From Firmicutes bacterium UBA4881 (GTDB taxonomy: Bacteria > Bacillota > DTU065): a stretch of 16,796 nucleotides of DNA. The stretch spans positions 5,589 through 22,384 of the forward strand of contig DHDH01000001.1 in NCBI GenBank assembly GCA_002399235.1, given 5' to 3'. Shown here piece by piece: positions 1 through 6,312 of this stretch. The position numbers and the translations under genes were made by a program. The stretch's first letter is position 1. The number at the start of each line of letters is the position of its first letter. The notes under the pieces were generated by a model. That model was not told the origin of the DNA and did no database searches. It saw only the letters and a list, made by a program, of their open reading frames with translations.

Positions 1-380
1 CAATCATTAGCCAAGAGCAAGGGTGTCATCCTGAGGATCGAATCTGAAGGGAAGTGTGCAAACATAGTTTGCAAAAGGCAAAGTCTTGATCCAATGAACA
101 CGAACATCATTAGGTAGTGGATATGGGTAGGTAGAGAAAAGGACTTGACGGTTAGGATAAGACAGAGACTACTTATCTGATACTTGATGATAGCTGTTGT
201 TTGAAAGGAGTTACTTATTTTAGGGAAGGTTGGAAACCGAGAGTAAATGATAAGAACGCTTAGAGTTAGGAATAGGTAGTACAAGGCATAAACACATCTT
301 AGAATAACCGAAACGCCGCATACTTAATGTACCTACGGTGTTGTTGGAGGAGGTGGTTAGACACCGCCTCCTACCCGATT
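1..380 (+). mobile_element. 3' part of an RT-less group IIC intron
   Basis: No protein gene is found in this stretch. It matches, by recall, the RNA core of the group IIC intron of Oceanobacillus iheyensis. Domain I strings in the same order are GCAAGGGTGTC (18-28), GAATCTGAAGG (40-50), a GCAAA element and GAACACGAAC (97-106) followed by TCAT. Domain V and a domain VI hairpin lie at 312-373, and the 3' splice boundary is probably near 379-380 (CTACCCGAT). The 5' end lies outside the window. Group II introns normally carry a reverse transcriptase/maturase gene in domain IV. Only about 200 bases separate the last domain I string from domain V, so no such gene fits here. I infer a non-autonomous or decaying copy that would need a maturase in trans. 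Class C introns typically insert after terminators, but the 5' exon is not visible. Confidence 0.8.
312..373 (+). ncRNA. Group II intron domains V and VI
   Basis: Domain V is the catalytic hairpin. Its lower helix pairs AACGCCGCA (312-320) with TACGGTGTT (334-342), including the CGC triad (314-316) typical of class C introns. The two-base bulge is CC (332-333), and TAC/GTA forms a short upper helix around a TTAAT loop (324-328). Domain VI pairs GGAGG (346-350) with CCTCC (367-371) and GGTG (352-355) with CACC (362-365), with an A/G mismatch between them. A candidate branch-point A is at 373. The C319-A335 mismatch in domain V and the loss of the usual GNRA-type loop are departures from the functional consensus and suggest reduced or lost catalysis. 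Confidence 0.75.
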
Positions 381-383
381 CGA

Positions 384-413
384 TATACCAGAATTATTTA
401 CCGTTAATATAAT
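384..413 (+). promoter_or_regulatory. Possible promoter of the coaE-mgsA operon
   Basis: A perfect TATAAT (408-413) stands 65 bases before the coaE start, just after the predicted 3' end of the intron. The best -35 match at an acceptable distance is weak (TATACC at 384-389, spacer 18), and no TG extension precedes the -10. Transcription could instead enter from upstream through the intron. Nothing else recognisable lies between 381 and 478 apart from the coaE ribosome binding site (AAAGGTGA, 467-474). Confidence 0.3.
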
Positions 414-478
414 TAGGAGATGAAGCAAAGATAAAGGTAAAATAGGTAGGAGAAAAGAATAATTCTAAAGGTGATAAT

Positions 479-1453
479 ATGCGAGTAGCATTAACTGGAA
501 ATATAGGCGCAGGTAAATCTGCAGTTGGTGAGTATTTAAAAACAAAAGGTATCAAAGTAATAGACACAGATATTTTAGCGAGAGATATAGTCGAGCCTGG
601 GAAAAAAGCTTGGCTAGAAATTGTTCGAAACTTTGGCTATGAGGTGTTGGCTGAAAATAATGCCATTGATCGTAAAAGATTGGGCGATATTGTTTTTAAC
701 GACAAGGATAAAAAACGCGAACTTGAGAAAATAACTCATCTAGCCATCTGGGAGCAATTAGCAGAGCAAATGAGACAAGAATCGCTAATTGTGGCAGAAA
801 TCCCACTCTTGTTTGAAGCAGGTTGGCAAGATCGGTTTGATAAAGTAATATTAGTTAAAGCGGATGACGCACTAAGACTCAAAAGAATAATGGTAAGAGA
901 TAATTTAAGTGAAGAAGATGCTAGAAAACGCCTTAACTCTCAAATGTCTCAGGAGCTAAAAGAAAAAATGGCTGATTATGTCATTAATAATTCAGGAGAA
1001 TGGTTGGACACTGTAAGGCAGATTGAAGAGATATGGCAGAGTATATTGGAGGTAAAAATGAGAAAAATTAGAATTGCACTTATTGCTCATGATCGAATGA
1101 AACCACAAATGGTGAAGTTTGCGCGAAAACATGTTGAAATTTTAAAAGATATGGAAATAGTTACTACAGGGACCACGGGTAAGCTAATCGAAGAAAATAC
1201 TGGACTACATGTGGAGAAAATGTTGTCTGGCCCATATGGTGGAGACCAACAAATTGGTGCTAAAATTGCTAGCGGTCAAATAGATTTAGTAGTGTTCTTA
1301 AGAGATCCACTAACAGCACAACCACATGAACCTGATATTAATGCGCTTCTTAGGGTCTCTGATGTTCACAATATACCTGTTGCAACAAACGAAGCCACAG
1401 CCGAAATTCTCTTAGTTTCCATTGCCCAAGAGCTGAAGCAAACAACCAAGTGA
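479..1453 (+). CDS. coaE-mgsA: Fused dephospho-CoA kinase / methylglyoxal synthase
   Basis: This is one open frame of 324 codons holding two complete enzymes. Residues 1-193 are CoaE, which phosphorylates dephospho-CoA with ATP in the last step of CoA synthesis. They show the P-loop GNIGAGKS (7-14), DTDILAR (29-35), EIPLLFE (107-113) and the C-terminal QMSQELK...ADYVINN segment, and are full length for the family. Residues 194-324 are methylglyoxal synthase, which converts dihydroxyacetone phosphate to methylglyoxal and phosphate. They show AHD (203-205), GGDQQ (254-258, with the catalytic Asp equivalent to E. coli D71) and the DPLTAQPHEPD segment with its active-site His. There is no linker, because M194 is the natural MgsA start. 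The start ATG follows AAAGGTGA. The lytic transglycosylase gene begins 25 bases downstream. coaE next to a lytic transglycosylase is a familiar clostridial order, so mgsA appears to be the inserted element. Confidence 0.9.
   Translation: MRVALTGNIGAGKSAVGEYLKTKGIKVIDTDILARDIVEPGKKAWLEIVRNFGYEVLAENNAIDRKRLGDIVFNDKDKKRELEKITHLAIWEQLAEQMRQESLIVAEIPLLFEAGWQDRFDKVILVKADDALRLKRIMVRDNLSEEDARKRLNSQMSQELKEKMADYVINNSGEWLDTVRQIEEIWQSILEVKMRKIRIALIAHDRMKPQMVKFARKHVEILKDMEIVTTGTTGKLIEENTGLHVEKMLSGPYGGDQQIGAKIASGQIDLVVFLRDPLTAQPHEPDINALLRVSDVHNIPVATNEATAEILLVSIAQELKQTTK
1048..1060 (+). promoter_or_regulatory. Internal ribosome binding site and ATG for mgsA
   Basis: GGAGG (1048-1052) is followed by five bases and an ATG (1058-1060) in the same frame as coaE, exactly at the boundary between the kinase and synthase domains. 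The spacing is ideal for Shine-Dalgarno initiation. I infer that a 131-residue stand-alone methylglyoxal synthase could be made from the same mRNA as the 324-residue fusion. The sequence cannot show which product dominates. Confidence 0.7.
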
Positions 1454-1478
1454 AGTTAGAACAAAAAGGAGGGGGCAG

Positions 1479-2069
1479 ATGAAAGTAAGAAGGGTCTTAA
1501 TAGGTTTTTTATTACTTATGGTAGCTTTTGCCATATTACATCGGCCTTTGATGAAAAAAATCTGTCCCCTAAAGTATTCAGAGGAGATCTTATTATCTGC
1601 TAACGAGAATGAACTAAGCCCTTTTTTAATAGCTAGTATAATTAGAGTGGAAAGCAGTTTTAATAAAAGAGCAGTTTCTAGAAAAGGCGCAGTGGGATTA
1701 ATGCAATTAATGCCAACCACAGCAGCTTGGCTAGGAGAAATTAAGGGAATTAAAATTGCGGAAAATTCTCTTGAAGATCCTGTTATAAATATTGCTCTTG
1801 GTAGTTTTTATTTCCGAACTTTGCTCGATGAGTGGGGGAAAATACCAGCTTTAGCTGCATATAATGCGGGCCGTGGCAATTTGGAAAAATGGCTCAAAGA
1901 AGAGGTATGGGATGGAAGTTGGGAAAATAGAACAGATATTCCGTTTCCTGAGACTAGAGCTTATGTTATAAAAGTCATTATTTTTGAGCATTGGTACAAA
2001 TATCTATATGGTAATAGTTGGCCAGGGGAGAGAGTATTATGGCAGACGAACTTAAAAGAGATAAGATAG
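1479..2069 (+). CDS. Membrane-anchored lytic transglycosylase (SLT domain)
   Basis: This enzyme cleaves the glycan strands of peptidoglycan outside the membrane, forming 1,6-anhydro-muropeptides. The N-terminus has one hydrophobic helix (about residues 5-20) with no clear signal peptidase site, so it is probably a membrane anchor. The Slt70-type domain follows: the catalytic Glu58 in RVESSFN, then GLMQLMP (73-79) and AYNAGRGN (127-134), which are the three standard family motifs. At 196 residues it has the size of the small clostridial single-domain type. The start is set by AAAGGAGGGGG just upstream of the ATG. Its last 31 bases overlap the next gene in another frame. Confidence 0.93.
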   Translation: MKVRRVLIGFLLLMVAFAILHRPLMKKICPLKYSEEILLSANENELSPFLIASIIRVESSFNKRAVSRKGAVGLMQLMPTTAAWLGEIKGIKIAENSLEDPVINIALGSFYFRTLLDEWGKIPALAAYNAGRGNLEKWLKEEVWDGSWENRTDIPFPETRAYVIKVIIFEHWYKYLYGNSWPGERVLWQTNLKEIR

Positions 2070-2659
2070 AACGTTTAGCCAAAGAAGATCCATTTTTAAC
2101 TATTGAAAAATTAGCAAATTTGGCTAATACAACTACTCGCTATGTTCGTACTGTATTATATGAGAAAGGTATCTCACTCCAAGAATTACGCAGAGTCTAT
2201 GCAACTAGTTGGAAAACGAAAAACTATAATAGCCCAAATTTAGATGAAGTAAATAATATTTTACTACCAATAGCTAGAGAAACTATAAAAGCAGTTGACT
2301 TGGTTCATATTGCGGGTAATAACACAAACATCGTTAGGGAAGGCCTTTTTTTAACTAGTAAAATGTTAGCGAAAGTAAACTATAGTTATCAAGCTTTTCT
2401 CGCCGATACTCAATCAAAAAGGGTTAGTAGGGAATGGGTTGAAGTAATTAATAACCTATACTTAGTTAAATGGCAGTATTATTTTAATCGAGAAGAACAG
2501 CTATTATTTTATCATTTGGGACTTGGAGAAGAGGTAAGGGTAGTAAACTCATCTCAAGGTTTACAGTTTGAAAGGAAATTTATTTGCAATGACTCCCAAA
2601 TGGATAGAACTGAGAAGGATTCTTTGTATAAAGAGAGAAAAGTAATAAGTGATAGGTAA
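2039..2659 (+). CDS. Small HTH protein, function unknown
   Basis: I do not recognise a specific family. The first 50 residues form a plausible helix-turn-helix (about 20-45: LTIEKLANLANTTTRYVRTVL, split here for description), followed by about 150 residues of mixed helix and strand with no motif I can name. A GntR-like regulator with an atypical effector domain is possible but unproven. I chose the ATG at 2039 because AGGGGAGAG (2024-2032) precedes it; a TTG at 2018 in the same frame lies upstream of that site. The first 31 bases lie inside the 3' end of the transglycosylase gene, which implies translational coupling. The charged C-terminus (about 190-206) looks disordered. Confidence 0.65.
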   Translation: MADELKRDKIERLAKEDPFLTIEKLANLANTTTRYVRTVLYEKGISLQELRRVYATSWKTKNYNSPNLDEVNNILLPIARETIKAVDLVHIAGNNTNIVREGLFLTSKMLAKVNYSYQAFLADTQSKRVSREWVEVINNLYLVKWQYYFNREEQLLFYHLGLGEEVRVVNSSQGLQFERKFICNDSQMDRTEKDSLYKERKVISDR

Positions 2660-2681
2660 GCTAGAGGAACTACCTAGCTTT
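2657..2681 (+). other. Short hairpin after the HTH gene
   Basis: AAGCTAG (2658-2664) can pair with CTAGCTT (2674-2680) around a nine-base loop directly at the stop codon of the HTH gene. No T-run follows, so it is not a convincing terminator. It might act as an mRNA-stabilising or weak attenuating element between the first three genes and the secreted protein gene. Confidence 0.3.
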
Positions 2682-2713
2682 AGATGACTGATTCTGAGAG
2701 GAGGCATTTTTAA

Positions 2714-3454
2714 ATGAAGAAGATCTATCAAATATTAACTGTACTAATGGCTCTTATTATTCTCGGGACTGGTACTATTGTATATGCAGAAGAGTACGGT
2801 TCATATCAAGAAGCTTTAGATGCCTATAAAAAGGCTGGTTACAAGAGAATTACTAAGATTAAAAAGCCAATTATTGTTGAAGCAGAAAGCTTTATCAATG
2901 AAGGTATGGAAAGAGAACCAAGAAGTGGCGAAATTCCTAAGGTGGAAATTGTTGCTGACGAAACTGCCAATGGTGGGAAATATGTCACCAATTGGAAAGA
3001 GCGTTATCATTACCTGGATTACAAAGTAACTGTACCAGAGAGTGGTTTGTATAGCATTTCTTTCCGCTATCGTATCCCTAGAAGTGAAAGAGAGACTGGG
3101 TTTTTCATCCGCGCTATTACAATTAACGATGAAGAACCATTTGCTCAAGCCGGCAGATTGACTCTACCTAAAGGCGAGACTATGCCTGGTTCATCAACGC
3201 TTATTGGCGATCCTTACTTTGATTGGATTGTTCAAAAAGTAAAAGGTCAAATGGATCAGTATGTTGAAGAACCATATCTCTTCTATTTTGAGAAGAATAA
3301 ACAATACACCATTAGACTTACTAGCCGTGGTGGTGGTATCGACTTTGATTATTTTGCTATAAGCGAAGCTCATAAGTCTACACCAAAAGCTTTAGTCGGC
3401 TTAAAACGTATGTGGGATTTGCTTCTAGCATCTTTTAAGGCACCAAAAAAGTAA
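2714..3454 (+). CDS. Secreted CBM6/CBM35-like carbohydrate-binding protein
   Basis: The N-terminus is a clear signal peptide: MKK, a hydrophobic core (about 6-20) and a likely cleavage after VYA at residue 25. After a short helical stretch, residues 54-217 follow the pattern of the jelly-roll carbohydrate-binding modules of families 6 and 35: VEAESF near the start, ANGGKYV, DYKVTVPESGLYSISFRYR and a final GGGIDFDYFAIS strand. No catalytic domain is attached, and the basic C-terminal tail ends in KAPKK. By inference it is an exported protein that binds a polysaccharide, perhaps of the cell envelope, since it sits downstream of a lytic transglycosylase. GAGAGGAGG (2696-2704) precedes the ATG. 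Assignment to a CBM family rests on pattern memory only. Confidence 0.65.
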   Translation: MKKIYQILTVLMALIILGTGTIVYAEEYGSYQEALDAYKKAGYKRITKIKKPIIVEAESFINEGMEREPRSGEIPKVEIVADETANGGKYVTNWKERYHYLDYKVTVPESGLYSISFRYRIPRSERETGFFIRAITINDEEPFAQAGRLTLPKGETMPGSSTLIGDPYFDWIVQKVKGQMDQYVEEPYLFYFEKNKQYTIRLTSRGGGIDFDYFAISEAHKSTPKALVGLKRMWDLLLASFKAPKK

Positions 3455-3465
3455 GATAAAACTAA

Positions 3466-3499
3466 GCCGTGGCTTCTAAAGCCACGGCCTATTTTTTTT
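3466..3499. terminator. Rho-independent terminator, probably bidirectional
   Basis: GCCGTGGCT (3466-3474) and AGCCACGGC (3480-3488) form a perfect nine-base stem with a five-base loop, followed on the plus strand by a run of eight Ts (3492-3499). It ends the coaE-mgsA operon. Read from the minus strand, the hairpin is followed by TTAGTTTTATC, so it may also stop rqcH transcripts arriving from the other side. That fits the convergent arrangement. Bases 3500-3597 hold nothing else that I recognise. Confidence 0.9.
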
Positions 3500-3597
3500 G
3501 ATAAATGGTTTTCACCTAGATTAATTTACAAGAATTAACCTAATGTTTGCTTAACAAAGGTTTTTACAGGTATTGGTAAAGATTAATTGAAGATAAA

Positions 3598-5286
3598 TTA
3601 AGGTGTTTGTAATTTATCCAGTAAATTTAAGTATGGTTTGATCATATAGGTTCGTTCATTATCGTAAAGAACAAAACCTGGTTTAGCTCCAGTAGGTTTA
3701 CGAACATGTTTAACCCGAGCGCTATCAACAATAACAAGGCTATCTTCACTACCACGTGAAAACAGAGCAGCTAAGTTGGCAGCGGTTAGTAAATCGTCTT
3801 CCTCGGGGTTACTACTTTTTAAAATAACATGAGCTCCAGGTATTTTTTGGGTATGAAACCACCAGTAGTCTCCTGAACTTTGCCTACGGATAAGATCGTT
3901 TTGCTTATTATTACGACCAACAACAATTTCAATTCCCGAAGGAGATAAGTAATGTCTAGGCCCAGAAGTAGGGTCTTTACTTTTTTGTTTAGTTACTGAT
4001 TTAATCTTTTTTTGTGCTAACCAACTTTCTTTAACTAATTCATCATGTAAAGCAGCTAGATCGGCTAGATCTTTGGCAGCTTCAATTAAGCCTTTCATTT
4101 CGCTAAGGTAATTAAACTCGCTTTCTGTTTCTGCTAAAAGAGTATCAAGGTTTTTTAAGGCTGAACGAGCTTTTGCATAACGTTTGTAATAAGATTGGGC
4201 ATTTTCATTGGGTGTTAAGCGTGGATCAAGTTCAATAACAACAAGGGGTTGCCCCTCCTCATAGTAATCTGGAACATGCGCTTTATTAGCTCCTTTTTCT
4301 AGTTGGTAGAGGCTGGCAGTTAACAAATCACCTTTCTTGCGATATTCCTCGGCTGATAAAGCTTTCTCTAAAGCATCATTTCTTAAAGAAAGCTTTTTTT
4401 CAACTTTCTCTAGATGAACATTAAGTGTAGAGAGCAAATGTTGTTTACCATGCTTAAGTTTATCGCTATAGAAAGCGTTTGTATAAAAGCGATCTAAAAC
4501 AGCATTAACTGAACCTTCACCATTAGGATAGAATATTAACTGATCATTGTCGATCTTTGGTACAAGCAATCCTTGATCGGCTAAATTAATTAGATCGTGA
4601 AGCGCTTTTAGTAAAGTAGTGGCATTTTTGGGATCTTCTACTGCAGCAAGAAGTTGATGAGCTAGATCAGGGCTAAGTCCAGCTATGTTTTTCACTAATA
4701 CCCTAGGTAGTTGGGTTAAATCTGCTAACGATAAATACCATGCTAATTTTTCTTCGGTGATATTTTTAGGGTCTTCTTTTTTTTGGGCAGGAGGTAGAGT
4801 ATATTTTAATTTAGGAAGAATCTGTCTAACCCTACTTTTGGTTTCATCTATTCGATTTAGGGAATCTATAATAATACCATTATCATCAAGTAATATTAGG
4901 TTGGAGTGCCTGCCCATAATTTCTAAAACTAAGCTCTTTTTATTACGAGTTCTACCAAAATCTTCTTCACGGCTGAAATCGAGTCTGACAATTCTTTCCA
5001 AGGGAATAGCAGAAATACTGTCGAAGCGGTATTTTTCTAAATGCTTTCGTAAGAGCATACAAAAACCACTTGGTGACAACGGATTTTCAAAGCGGTTATC
5101 AGTTAGGTGTATTCTGCCTAATTCTGGGTGGGTTGATAATAATAGATAATGGTTTTCTCCCGGTAGCCTAAGTTCAATGGTAATGGTGCTATTTTCTGGT
5201 TGATGAACTTTTTCTACTCTAGCTCCAATTAAGAATTGGCTAAGTTCTTTAGTTACAGATTGTAGTAATAAAGCGTTAAATGACAT
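3598..5286 (-). CDS. rqcH: Ribosome quality control protein RqcH (NFACT family)
   Basis: RqcH binds stalled 50S subunits carrying peptidyl-tRNA and directs C-terminal alanine tailing, which marks the peptide for degradation. Older annotations call it fibronectin-binding protein (YloA, PavA). The 562-residue protein has the NFACT-N region with ENPLSPSGFCMLLRKHLE (68-84) and EIMGRHSN, a long coiled-coil middle (about 275-420) and the C-terminal NFACT-R/DUF814 domain (about 442-545: GPRHYLSPSG, DYWWFHTQKIPGAHV). I start it at the ATG at 5286 because AAAGGAGGTG lies just upstream; an in-frame start ten codons earlier lies upstream of that site. Position 97-98 reads Glu-Arg where B. subtilis, by recall, has the tRNA-binding Asp97-Arg98. 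In B. subtilis this gene (yloA) also lies near yicC. Confidence 0.93.
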   Translation of the reverse strand: MSFNALLLQSVTKELSQFLIGARVEKVHQPENSTITIELRLPGENHYLLLSTHPELGRIHLTDNRFENPLSPSGFCMLLRKHLEKYRFDSISAIPLERIVRLDFSREEDFGRTRNKKSLVLEIMGRHSNLILLDDNGIIIDSLNRIDETKSRVRQILPKLKYTLPPAQKKEDPKNITEEKLAWYLSLADLTQLPRVLVKNIAGLSPDLAHQLLAAVEDPKNATTLLKALHDLINLADQGLLVPKIDNDQLIFYPNGEGSVNAVLDRFYTNAFYSDKLKHGKQHLLSTLNVHLEKVEKKLSLRNDALEKALSAEEYRKKGDLLTASLYQLEKGANKAHVPDYYEEGQPLVVIELDPRLTPNENAQSYYKRYAKARSALKNLDTLLAETESEFNYLSEMKGLIEAAKDLADLAALHDELVKESWLAQKKIKSVTKQKSKDPTSGPRHYLSPSGIEIVVGRNNKQNDLIRRQSSGDYWWFHTQKIPGAHVILKSSNPEEDDLLTAANLAALFSRGSEDSLVIVDSARVKHVRKPTGAKPGFVLYDNERTYMIKPYLNLLDKLQTP

Positions 5287-5306
5287 GGAAACACCTCCTT
5301 TATTTA

Positions 5307-5315
5307 AGTATAACA
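5307..5315 (-). promoter_or_regulatory. Possible extended -10 promoter of rqcH
   Basis: On the minus strand the sequence reads TGT followed by TATACT, an extended -10 element, about 20 bases before the rqcH start codon. There is no good -35 hexamer at 16-18 bases. The predicted transcript start near 5300 would give a very short leader that still holds the GGAGG ribosome binding site. Confidence 0.35.
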
Positions 5316-5421
5316 TGAGAAGGCTTAGAGTGGGTTATTGTCGAATTTATGCCTATATGGATTTTTGACTTCTGAATTGATTATCAAGTAGCACTGGTTT
5401 AATATAAAGGGAGCTGATTCA

Positions 5422-6147
5422 ATGCGTAGAGTAGTTTCTGTTTTTTTGATTATATGTTTTTTTAGTTTATCATTATCGCAACTGGTTACAGCACAAAATA
5501 GTGCTACTGCTTTTGATAGAGCATTGTTTTATTTTACTATAGGACGCTGGGATTCGGTCACTAGTGAATTAAATAATGCCTTGAAAGAACAACCAAACGA
5601 GCCAGAGATTTTTCTTTTTATCGGTGCTTTTTTATCTGCTTTAGGTGACGAAACACAAGCAACGACATTTCTTGCTAAAGCAGAGAAAGCTGCACCGAGA
5701 ACTGGCGTGCTTGTTTTACAAGGTGATATTTATCGACGGATGAAAAATACCAAAAAAGCAGAAGAGTATTATAAGAAAGCATTAAAAACTAATCCCAAGA
5801 CAGTTATGGCTCATATCGGTATTGGTAATATCGAAGAAATTAACAAACGCTATAATGAAGCATTGAGCGCTTATTTGAAAGCATTGGAGATTAATCCAGA
5901 AAGAGTAGAAACCTTAATCGACGCTGGTCGCATGGAGTTACTTCTGAATGAAGCAGAGTCTGCTATGACGCATTTTGCTAAAGCGGTTGAAATTGATTCA
6001 GGTAGCGCAGAAAATCATCTCTGGTATGCTAAAGCCCTTTATAAGTCGGGTCTTATTGATAAGGCATTACAGCAAATAGAGCGCACTATAGAATTGGATC
6101 CTAGTAATAATGAAGCCCAGGAGTTAAAACAGAAATGGCAAATCTAA
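5422..6147 (+). CDS. Exported TPR-repeat protein
   Basis: The 241-residue product begins with a signal peptide or membrane anchor (hydrophobic core about 4-22, possible cleavage after VTA at residue 24). The rest is almost entirely tetratricopeptide repeats, about six of them (roughly 29-58, 62-92, 96-125, 128-159, 163-192, 197-229), with the typical A...Y..AL...P spacing. Such repeats are protein-binding scaffolds, and no enzyme motif is present. The gene is divergent from rqcH and stands alone: a promoter-bearing gap separates it from the yicC operon. AAAGGGAG precedes the ATG. The partner and role cannot be read from the sequence. An exported or membrane-facing scaffold is the most that can be inferred. 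Confidence 0.85.
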   Translation: MRRVVSVFLIICFFSLSLSQLVTAQNSATAFDRALFYFTIGRWDSVTSELNNALKEQPNEPEIFLFIGAFLSALGDETQATTFLAKAEKAAPRTGVLVLQGDIYRRMKNTKKAEEYYKKALKTNPKTVMAHIGIGNIEEINKRYNEALSAYLKALEINPERVETLIDAGRMELLLNEAESAMTHFAKAVEIDSGSAENHLWYAKALYKSGLIDKALQQIERTIELDPSNNEAQELKQKWQI

Positions 6148-6230
6148 ATTAGTCAGTAAGTTCTGAGATTTAAAATAACAAGCATTTCTTAGCCAGAGAG
6201 AGATAAAATGAGTAATTACAGCTACATTCC

Positions 6231-6259
6231 TAGATTTTACAATAAGTATATGGTATAAT
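6231..6259 (+). promoter_or_regulatory. SigA-type promoter of the yicC-rsmB operon
   Basis: A perfect TATAAT (6254-6259) is preceded by TGG (6251-6253), giving an extended -10. A weaker -35-like TAGATT (6231-6236) lies exactly 17 bases upstream. Transcription would start near 6266, leaving a leader of about 47 bases before yicC. This is the only strong promoter-like site seen before the twelve-gene run, which has no gap longer than 27 bases afterwards. Confidence 0.7.
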
Positions 6260-6275
6260 TGCTTCGAAACAAAGT

Positions 6276-6289
6276 TACCAGATATGGTA
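6276..6289 (+). other. Small hairpin in the yicC leader
   Basis: TACCA (6276-6280), GATA loop, TGGTA (6285-6289) form a five-base stem about ten bases after the predicted transcript start and before the GAGGAG ribosome binding site (6299-6304). It could stabilise the 5' end of the mRNA or serve as an operator-like inverted repeat. It is short enough to be chance. Confidence 0.3.
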
Positions 6290-6312
6290 CCAGTCTTTGA
6301 GGAGTGTTTGGT

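Noticed and set aside
1..120. Possible end of a coding gene or pseudogene upstream of coaE
   Set aside because: All plus frames are broken by stops, and the strings match the group IIC intron RNA core rather than any protein family.
420..434. Tiny leader ORF (ATG AAG CAA AGA TAA) before coaE
   Set aside because: The AGGAG motif touches the ATG with no spacer, the peptide is only four residues, and no attenuator-like hairpin accompanies it.
1048..1060. Reading coaE and mgsA as two separate overlapping genes
   Set aside because: There is no stop codon in the frame between them, so coaE cannot end before mgsA as the sequence stands. I kept one fused gene with an internal start.
1412..1720. 102-codon open frame on the minus strand across the mgsA-transglycosylase junction
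   Set aside because: It is antisense to two confident genes and shows no family features, although its N-terminus is partly hydrophobic.
2816..3148. 110-codon open frame on the minus strand
   Set aside because: It is antisense to the secreted CBM-like gene, and its composition is typical of a chance frame.
4685..5149. 154-codon open frame on the plus strand
   Set aside because: It lies wholly antisense to rqcH, whose conserved domains cover the region; its translation has no recognisable motif and no ribosome binding site of note.
5377..5405. TTGATT, 17 bases, TAATAT as a promoter of the TPR gene
   Set aside because: The hexamers and spacing fit, but transcription would start inside the AAAGGGAG ribosome binding site of the gene, so a normal leader would be lost. 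The real promoter is unresolved.
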